64,000 nucleotides of DNA from positions 59,051,051-59,115,050 of the forward strand of contig CM039463.1 of assembly GCA_022414725.1 (NCBI GenBank). Direction: 5' to 3'. How positions within the stretch are numbered: the stretch's first letter is position 1; each line of letters starts with the position of its first letter. Position numbers and translations under genes: made by a program. This document shows positions 56,818 through 64,000 of this stretch, one piece after another. The notes below the pieces were generated by a model that had not been told where the DNA came from, searched no databases, and worked only from the letters and a program-made list of their open reading frames with translations. This DNA comes from Microglena sp. YARC (lineage: Eukaryota > Chlorophyta > Chlorophyceae > Chlamydomonadales > Chlamydomonadaceae).

Positions 56818-58098
56818 GGTACCCATCCTAACCCATCCCAACCCATCCTAACCCATCCCAACCTTTCCCAACCCATCCCAACCAATTTCAACCCATCCCA
56901 ACCAATTTCAACCCATCCTAACCCATCCCAGCCCATCTCAATCCATCCCAACTCATCACGACCCATCACAATTCATCCTAACCCATCCCAACCCATCCTA
57001 ACCCAACCCATCCCAGCCCATCCAAACCCGTCCAAACCTATCCCAACACATCCAAACTCTTCCAAACCCATCCAAACTCATCCCCGCCCATCACAACCCA
57101 CCACAATCCATCACAATCCATCACAAACCATCACAAACCATCACAAACCAGCCCAAATCAGCCCAACCCAGCCCAGCCCAGCCCAGCCCAGCCCAGCCCA
57201 ACCCAGCCCAGCCCAGCCCAGCCCAGCCCAGCCCAGCCTAGCCCAGCCCAGCCCAGCCCAGCCCAGCCCAGCCCAGCCCAGCCCAGCCCAGCCCAGCCCA
57301 GCCCAGCCCAGCCCAGCCCAGCCCAGCCCAGCCCAGCCCAGCCCAGCCCAGCCCAGCCCAGCCCAGCCCAGCCCAGCCCAGCCCAGCCCAGCCCAGCCCA
57401 GCCCAGCCCAGCCCAGCCCAGCCCAGCCCAGCCCAGCCCAGCCCAGCCCAGCCCAGCCCAGCCCAGCCAGCCAGCCCAGCCCAGCCCAGCCCAGCCCAGC
57501 CCAGCCCAGCCCAGCCCAGCCCAGCCCAGCCCAGCCCAGCCCAGCCCAGCCCAGCCCAGCCCAGCCCAGCCCAGCCCAGCCCAGCCCAGCCCAGCCCAGC
57601 CCAGCCCAGCCCAGCCAGCCCAGCCCAGCCCAGCCCAGCCCAGCCCAGCCCAGCCCAGCCCAGCCCAGCCCAGCCCAGCCCAGCCCAGCCCAGCCCAGCC
57701 CAGCCCAGCCCAGCCCAGCCCATTCCAACCCAGCCCAGCCCAGCCCAGCCCAGCCCAGCCCAGCCCAGCCCAGCCCAGCCCAGCCCAGCCCAGCCCAGCC
57801 CAGCCCAGCCCAGCCCAGCCCAGCCCAGCCCAGCCCAGCCCAGCCCAGCCCAGCCCAGCCCAGCCCAGCCCAGCCCAGCCCAGCCCAGCCCAGCCCAGCC
57901 CAGCCCAGCCCAGCCCAGCCCAGCCCAGCCCAGCCCAGCCCAGCCCAGCCCAGCCCAGCCCAGCCCAGCCCAGCCCAGCCCAGCCCAGCCCAGCCCAGCC
58001 CAGCCCAACCCAGCCCATCCCAACCCAACCCAACCCAACCCAACCCAACCCAACCCAACCCAACCCAACCCAACCCAACCCAACCCATCCCATCCCAT
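56818..58098 (+). repeat. Pentanucleotide satellite (CCCAG)n with degenerate CCCAT/CCCAA flanks
   Basis: 56818-57155 is degenerate ACCCATCCCA-type sequence. 57160-58012 is nearly pure GCCCA (~170 units, four register or base changes). 58015-58098 is pure ACCCA/TCCCA. The mutational gradient suggests a recently expanded core in an older array. Confidence 0.98.
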
Positions 58099-58104
58099 CC
58101 CAAC

Positions 58105-58400
58105 CCATGGCACTACAAGCCTCATGGCACTGCAAGCACATATGGCTCTACACGCACTCATGGAGTCATGGCACTACAAGCACTCACGGCACTACACGCA
58201 TTCATGACACTACAAGCACTCATGGCACTACAAGCACTCATGGCACTACAAGCACTCATGACACTACAAGCACTACACACACTCATGGCAATACAAGCAC
58301 TCATGGCAATACGAGCACTCATGGCACCACAAGCACTCATGGCACTACAAGCACTCATGGCACTACAAGCTCGCATAGCACTCATGCTCCTCCCAGTGCT
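58105..58400 (+). repeat. 15-bp minisatellite (GGCACTACAAGCACTCAT)
   Basis: About fifteen units of 15-18 bp. The same unit is found inside each exon-edge copy downstream. Confidence 0.85.
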
Positions 58401-58439
58401 CATCATGAGTTCCTGGCCAGAAAAGGGCCTAAGGATATG

Positions 58440-59813
58440 AATTCCATTTTTGACTACGCATCTGCAACACAAGTTCAAGTGTTAAAGCATCTAGGAGCGT
58501 CCCCGGGACCTCGGGGCAGGCTGGAGCCCATGATACAAGCACTCATGCTCCTCCCAGTGCTTATGATGACTTCCTGACCAGACAAGGACCTAAGGATGTG
58601 AATTTTCATTTTCGACTATGCAGGTGCAACACAAGTTCATCAAGTGCTAAAGTATCTAGATGTATCCCAGAGACCTCGGGGCAGGCCGGAGGACTTGATA
58701 CAAGCACTCATGGCACTATAAACACTCATGGCACTACAAGTACTTATGCTCCTCAGCACTCATGCTCCTCCCATTTCTCATGATGACTTTCTGACTGCAC
58801 AAGAGCCTAAGGTTATGAATTCCATTTTCGACTTTGCAGGTGCAACACAAGTTCTAGTGCTAGAGTGCCTAGAAGTGTCCCTGGGACCTCGGGCAGTCCT
58901 GTGGCCATGATACAAGCTCTCATGGCACTACAAGCACTCATAGCACTCATGCTCCTCCCAGTGCCCATGATGACTTCCTGACCAGAAAATGGCCTAAGGA
59001 TGTGAATTTTCATTTTCGACTATGCAGGTGTAACACGAGTTCAAGTGCTAAAGCATCTAGGAGCGTCCCCGGGACCTTGGGGCAGACCGGTGTCCATGAT
59101 ACAAGTTCTCATGACAATACAAGCACTCATAGCACTACAAGCACTCATGTCCTCCATGCTCCTCCCAGTGCGCAGGATGAATTTCTGACCAGACAAGAGC
59201 TTAAGGTTATGAATTCCATTTTTGACTATGCAGGTGCAACACGAGTTCAAGTGCCAAAGCATCTAGGAGCGTCCCCGGGACCCCGGGGCAGACCGGTGAC
59301 CATGATGCACGTTCGCACAGCACTAAAAGCACTCATGGCACTACAAGCACTCATGCTCCTCCCAGTGCTCATGATGACTTCCTGACCAGACAAGGGCCTG
59401 AGGATGTGAATTTTCATTTTTGACTATGTAGGTGCAACACGAGTTCATGAAGTGCTAAAGTATCTACATGTATCCCAGAGACCTCGGGGCAGGCCGGAGG
59501 ACATGATACAAGCACTCGTGGCACTACAAGCTCGCATAGCACTCATGCTCCTCCCAGTGCTCATGATGACTTCCTGACCAGACAAGGGCCTAAGGATATG
59601 AATTCCATTTTTGACTATGTAGGTGCAACACGAGTTCATTAAGTGCTAAAGTATCTACATGTATCCCAGAGACCTCGGGGCAGGCCGGAGGACATGATAC
59701 AAGCACTCATGGCACTACAAGCTCGCATAGCACTCATGCTCCTCCCAGTGCTCATGATGACTTCCTGACCAGACAAGGGCCTTTGGTTACGAATTCCATT
59801 TTTGACTACGCAG
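58440..59813 (+). repeat. Array of the 5' edge of the exon at 59814-60260
   Basis: About seven copies of 190-206 bp with acceptor (TATGCAGGTGCAACACGAG, near 58470, 58620, 58838, 59026, 59232, 59430 and 59622), the first ~100 bp of the exon and intron sequence TTCCTGACCAGACAAGGGCC. Confidence 0.85.
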
Positions 59814-61751
59814 GTGCAACACGAGTTCACTAAGTGCTAAAGCATCTAGGAGCGTCCCCGGGACCTCGGAGCAGACGGGAGACCATGACACAAGTTCGCA
59901 TAGCTCAACAAGCACTCATGCTCCTCCGAGCGCTCATGACGACTATCTGACCACACAAGGGGACTCTACTGCCCGCATTTCTGCGTATAGTGCTGGTGCC
60001 AGTAGCTTCAAATCTTCCAAGGGAAACGCCAGCTTCAGGGCAGCTTCCAAGGGCAACCCTATCGTCCGTGCACCTTCCAGAGGCAATGCCAGCTTCCGGG
60101 CAAAATCAGGAGGTGGGAGTGCCAGCTTCCGGGCCACCCGAAACATGGGCAGTGCTAGGAGGTCGAAAAATGCGGCAGCCATCACCGCAAAAGATGCAGA
60201 GAAGAAAGCTGTCTTTGAGGGTGCGCAGTCTGATGAGGAGCGCGTCACTGCACATAACAGGTGGGATGGGAATCGAAAAAATAATGTATCACTTAATCAC
60301 GAAAAATGCTCACTGCAGCACTGTACCAAGAGTACCTGCTACCAAAGGTTTGCAGACATTACCGCAACAGATGCAGAGAAGAAAGCTGTCTTTGTGGGCG
60401 CGCAGTCTGATGAGGAGCGCGTAACTGTGCATAACAGGTGGGACGAGAATCGAAAAAACAATTTATCCCTTAATCACGAAAAAGGCTCACTGTAGCACTG
60501 TACCAAGAGTGCCTGCTGCCAAAGGTTTGCAGACATTGCCGCAGCAGATGTAGAGAAGAAACCTGTCATCGTGGTTGCACAGTCTGATGAGGAGCGTGTC
60601 ACTGCACATAACAGGTGGGTGATGAGAATTGAAAAAACAATATATCACTGTAGCCAAAAGTGTGGCTGCCATTGCCGCAGCAGATGCAGAGAAGAGACCT
60701 GCCTTTGTGGGTGTGCAGTCTGACGAAAAGCGCGTCACTGCACATAACAGTTGGGTGGGTACGGGCGTGGTATGGTGGGTGATGGTGGCGACGGGGCCGT
60801 GTAGTTCTGGTGAATGGTGGAGGTGCTGGGTGGTGATGGTATGGTGAGTTCAGCTGGGGAAAGGTTGGTGGTGGGGGTGGCCCAGTGGGTGGTGGGGGGC
60901 AGCTGCCATTGCCACAGCAGATGCAGAGAAGAGACCTGTCTCTGTGGGTGCGCAGTCTGACGAAAAGCGCGTCACTGCTCATAACAGGTGCGTGGGCATT
61001 GAGGAAGGTGTGCGCCTGGAGTTGGGGCTGTAACAACATCCATTCATACATACATGCTCACTGCTCACAACAGGAGGCTTCACAGCCAGGGCCAGCTGGT
61101 GCTGTCCAAGGTCGGTGCCACCGAGGTGAGCCTGGACTCGCCTCAGTGGAAGAGCGCATTGAGGAAGGTGAACACCTGGCGTAGGGACTGTAACAACAAC
61201 ATACATTCATACACAAATGCTCACTGCTCTCTGCTCATTGCTCACAACAGGATGCTGCACAGCCAGGGACAGCTGATGCCGTCTGAAAGTGGTTTACCTG
61301 GTACCTTTTTCAGGTCAGACAGTGGTTTACCTGGTACCTTTTTCAGGTCAGACAGTGGTTTACCTGGTACCTTTTTCAGGTCAGACAGTGGTTTACCTGG
61401 TGCCTTCTTCAGGTCAGACAGTGGTTTACCTGGTACCTTTTTCAGGTCAGACAGTGCTTTACCTGAGATCAGCTTGGACTCCTTGGAGGAGTGCATAGAG
61501 GAAGCTGAATGCCCCTTACCCCCACCCTTACCCCCACCCCCACCCCTCCATGCCTGTTACAACATAAATTCAAACATACATGCTCACTACCCACAACAGG
61601 AGGCTTCACAGCCAAAGCCAGCTGGGGCTGTCCGAGGGCGGCGCCACTGAGGTCAGCCTGGACTCCTTGGAAGAGCACATTGAGGAAGGTGACCGGCTAG
61701 AGGAGGGGCTGGAGGCGGCAGCAGAGGACTCACTAAGTTCCACCCTCCAAG
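59814..61751 (+). CDS. Unidentified Ser/Arg-rich protein, partial gene
   Basis: Exon 59814-60260 encodes 148 residues. A Ser/Thr/His-rich start ([15 protein letters not shown]) is followed by three GNASFRA-type repeats (SKGNASFRAASKGN, SRGNASFRAKSGG, GSASFRATRNMG), then a helical part AAAITAKDAEKKAVFEGAQS-DEERVTAHN with donor GTGGGA. Exon 61600-61751 joins in phase: RLHSQSQLGLSEGGATEVSL then DSLEEHIEEGDRLEEGLEAA, an acidic helix, ending with donor GTGATT. The first and last exons are missing. No family recognised. The basic SFRA repeats and acidic tail suggest a scaffold or nucleic-acid/cytoskeleton-binding role, as inference only. Confidence 0.5.
60325..60995 (+). repeat. Array of the 3' edge of the exon at 59814-60260
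   Basis: Four copies (near 60345-60437, 60520-60615, 60660-60750 and 60895-60988) of GCAGATGCAGAGAAGA and GTCTGATGAGGAGCGCGTCA with the donor. The frames are mostly intact (DAEKKAVFVGAQSDEERVT). Confidence 0.85.
61070..61520 (+). repeat. Copies of the exon at 61600-61751, with a 33-bp internal repeat
   Basis: 61080-61170 and 61249-61505 are exon copies (RLHSQGQL). The second holds five 33-bp units (TTACCTGGTACCTTTTTCAG plus 13 bases) coding SGLPGTFFRSD. Confidence 0.85.
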
Positions 61752-61859
61752 GTGATTTTCTTTTTTTTTCTTTTTGGGACCCTTTTTTTTCTTCCTTTTT
61801 TGTTTTTTCCTTTGTGTGGTGGGGGTGGGAGGGGAGGTGTGTGTGTGTGGGGGGGGGGG

Positions 61860-62165
61860 GGGGGGGGGGGGGGGACCAGAGGACAGCCCGGACTCCTTGG
61901 AGGAACACATAGAGGAAGGTGAACGGCTAGGGGAGGGACTGGAGACGGCAGCAGAATACTCATTAAGTTCCACTCAGCACGGTGAATGTTTGTTTTTGCG
62001 GCCCTTTTTGGGGCCCTTTTTTATTTTTTCCTTTTTTTGTGGTGGGGGGGGAGGGGAGGGGTGTGGGTGGGTGGGAGGGGGGCCAGAGGACAGCCCAGAC
62101 TCCTTGAAAGGGCACCTATAGGAAGCTGAACGGCTAGAGGAGGTACTGGAGACGGCAGCAAAAGA
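61860..62165 (+). repeat. Copies of the 3' part of the exon at 61600-61751
   Basis: Copies at 61885-61985 (DSLEEHIEEGERLGEGLETA) and 62085-62165, after T-rich and poly-G tracts (61848-61874). Confidence 0.8.
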
Positions 62166-62270
62166 CTTATTGAAATTGAAATTGTTACATCCGTGTAATG
62201 CCGATACTCACAGGACGTGAAGTTAAGGACACCATAGCGTAAGCCTGAGCTAGCTATAGTCACCGTAGGA
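62166..62270 (-). mobile_element. 5'-truncated LINE 3' end
   Basis: Matches 27968-28075: TTGAAATTGAAATTGTTACA, ACTCACAGGACGTGAAGTTA and CCATAGCGTAAGCC. Flanks repeat GGCAGCAAAAGACTTATT and GGCAGCAGAAGACTCATT, a probable ~18-bp target duplication with two differences. Confidence 0.8.
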
Positions 62271-62296
62271 CACGGCAGCAGAAGACTCATTGTGGA

Positions 62297-62470
62297 AATT
62301 CAGGGGACTCAACAATATTCAATCGATATTCATGCGAATTCAGGGGACTCAACAATATTCAATCGATTTTCATGCGAATTCAGGGGACTCAACAATTTTC
62401 AATCGATATTCATGCGAATTCAGGGGACTCAACAATATTCAATCGATATTCATGCAAATTCAGGGGATTC
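62297..62470 (+). repeat. 40-bp tandem repeat, 4.3 copies
   Basis: Unit GAATTCAGGGGACTCAACAA plus 20 further bases, exact period 40 (CAGGGGACTC at 62301, 62341, 62381 and 62421). The final partial unit runs into a SINE. Confidence 0.95.
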
Positions 62471-62567
62471 AAACCCGGCATCTTCGTCGTTCAAGGAGCT
62501 CTGCCATTGAACCATTCATTGAATGGGGGTGTTCTGAAGTAATGATACCGCCTGGTGGGTATCAGCT
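62470..62567 (-). mobile_element. tRNA-derived SINE head, reverse copy
   Basis: Reverse complement of 45040-45135, including the B-box-like AACCCGGCATC and the A-box-like GGAGCTCTGCCATTGAACCA. Confidence 0.65.
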
Positions 62568-62569
62568 TT

Positions 62570-62880
62570 AATACACTCCGTGGAGTGGACAGAGATGAAA
62601 GCAGCGGAACAGACGCGCCAATCTATACACGGAGACGAGAATAACGTTACAAGCACAGGCGGACGCCAAAGGACACCAGCGGTGGGAGAGGCGGATGCCT
62701 GTAACCTGACTAGAACCTAAGCCAGGAATCTTAAGCCGGGCACAGGCAATACAGAGCGTGTCAGTGAGAGACCGGTGACGCAGCCAACAGGAAGCTGTCA
62801 CAGTACTGTCAGGACCGATAGTTCTAAGGGAGTACACAAGGAGTCACCAAGACATAAAACAAGTGAGAGCACCGCTATTC
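62570..62880. other. Unassigned 300 bp, possible dispersed element
   Basis: Balanced composition, no gene or inverted repeats seen. It starts TTAATACACTCCGTGGAGTG. Confidence 0.3.
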
Positions 62881-62905
62881 ATGCTGATAGTGGGGCGTGG
62901 TATTA

Positions 62906-63075
62906 TAGCAATTCAGGGGATGAACTAGGCAAACGTTTTGTACTTCGTCGAGAATTGTCGAGAATTCCAGGCCAAATTGTCGAGAATTCTCGGATTTCCA
63001 GGCCAAAATTCTCGACAAAGTACGAAGTACGAGTTCTCGCGTAAACGGTTTGTCCAGTTCATCCCCTGAATTGCT
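62906..63075. mobile_element. MITE with ~22-bp TIRs, copy 2
   Basis: Ends TAGCAATTCAGGGGATGAAC and AGTTCATCCCCTGAATTGCT. Internal palindrome CGAGAATTCTCG and AAAGTACGAAGTACG. See 44867-45026. Confidence 0.8.
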
Positions 63076-63309
63076 TTAAGTTCCCCACTCCAATGCACAT
63101 GCATGTTTCTCTTCCGATTGTTTGGGGATTAGTTCATCCAAATAATTGTTGATATTATAATATATAGAATTGCATGAATTCAAAAAGTTAATATAGTTAA
63201 TAAAGTCAATAAGTTATAAAAGTTAATACTTTATAAATGTAATAGCAAGTTGATGAATAATGTGTACCCTGCCTCAGGTTTCTCGGCTACCCCAACCTTT
63301 CTTTCAGGG

Positions 63310-63515
63310 ATATTTATTTCTGCTATGTATAGCGATCGCCAGTTTTGACCCCGCTCTAACAATATTGCCACTAGAAAAAAAGAAAACAAAATGCTATTAA
63401 TGGCACTAAAGAGCTACAAAAAGCTATAGAAAGGTATAAATAGCACTAACACGCTGTCCGAGGAGGAGGCCTAAAACCGTAAAGCTAGGAAAAGCCCACT
63501 TTCAGATTTGAAAAA
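63310..63515 (+). repeat. Dispersed repeat family C copy
   Basis: TGTATAGCGATCGCCAGTTT ... CACGCTGTCCGAGGAGGAGG ... CCCACTTTCAGATTTGAAAA. Confidence 0.75.
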
Positions 63516-63648
63516 AACTGCTTTCTTTAATCATTACCATGTCTCTTTCTCTCGCCTTTTCCAATTGCTGATATCTCGACTCGAGGAAACGAATCAACCT
63601 AAATCCTATGCCATAGAACCTCCTGCCAGGAAAGAAGCTTTTATCACC

Positions 63649-63686
<38 letters not shown>

Positions 63687-64000
63687 ACACACACCACCAC
63701 CACCACACACACACACACACGACCCCCCCACCCCACAAACACACCCACACACATACACGCACACACACACACGACCTACCCCCCCACCCCACCCACCCAC
63801 CCACATGCACCCACCCACACACGACCTACCCACCCACCCACCCACATACACACACACACGACCCCCCCCCCCCCCACCCAACCACATACACACACACACA
63901 CACACACACACATACACCCACCCACCCACCCACCCACATACACACACATACACCCACCCACCCACCCACATACACCCCCCCACCCACCCACATGCATACA
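63649..64000. repeat. Poly-C followed by CACACA/CACCCA microsatellite
   Basis: A C run of about 38 at 63649-63686, then irregular CACACA, CCCACC and CATACA blocks to the end of the window. Confidence 0.95.

Noticed and set aside
57141..58161. Three overlapping GLGWA repeat frames of over 300 codons
   Set aside because: A 5-bp satellite is open in all three minus-strand frames, so this is an artefact.

Overview
The window is nuclear DNA of a eukaryote, most likely a unicellular green alga. The reasons are: compact exons separated by long GT-AG introns; an N-terminal extension resembling a chloroplast transit peptide; a cytosolic ribosomal protein gene (eS10); TGTAA motifs downstream of stop codons, which is the poly(A) signal typical of Chlorophyceae; and a zinc-chaperone (COG0523) gene of the type known from Chlamydomonas. 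Genus cannot be fixed from sequence alone (a Dunaliella-like or other repeat-rich chlamydomonadalean would fit; low confidence).

Layout: (1) 1-4.9 kb, partial minus-strand gene of unknown function (three phase-consistent exons). (2) 7.1-17.9 kb, minus-strand gene for a probably plastid-targeted NTF2/SnoaL-like protein, reconstructed as 291 aa in five exons. (3) 18-25.7 kb, mainly repeats and small transposons, including a complete 1.29-kb hAT element with a perfect 8-bp target duplication and a strong hairpin at 18.57 kb; a tRNA-Ser(GCT) gene lies at 25.75 kb. (4) 25.9-36.9 kb, an old plus-strand LINE relic split by a 7.1-kb minus-strand APE-RT-RNase H LINE; the two are separated by a 1.2-kb direct duplication of the target. 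(5) 37.8-48.3 kb, minus-strand COG0523 zinc-chaperone GTPase gene, ten exons, 538 aa, with all phases consistent. (6) 48.9-52.8 kb, divergently oriented plus-strand RPS10 (eS10), four exons, 167 aa. The promoter between (5) and (6) holds eight GTAC cores in 147 bp. (7) 53-58.1 kb, unassigned DNA plus two large short-period satellites (a hexamer array of ~950 bp and a pentamer array of ~940 bp). (8) 58.6-62.2 kb, plus-strand Ser-rich gene of unknown function. (9) 62.2-64 kb, repeats.

The most striking property is shared by all five genes. Nearly every exon has one or more edges (splice site plus 30-150 bp of exon and adjoining intron) serially duplicated, usually in tandem, into the neighbouring intron, giving decayed copies of real exon ends and arrays of decoy splice sites. 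In the zinc-chaperone gene at least nine exon edges are affected. Several of its functional introns are themselves bounded by 5-11 bp direct repeats, as expected if introns arise by local duplication. This local exon-edge duplication explains most of the low-copy repeats in the window and most of the intron length, and is the best candidate here for an undescribed process.
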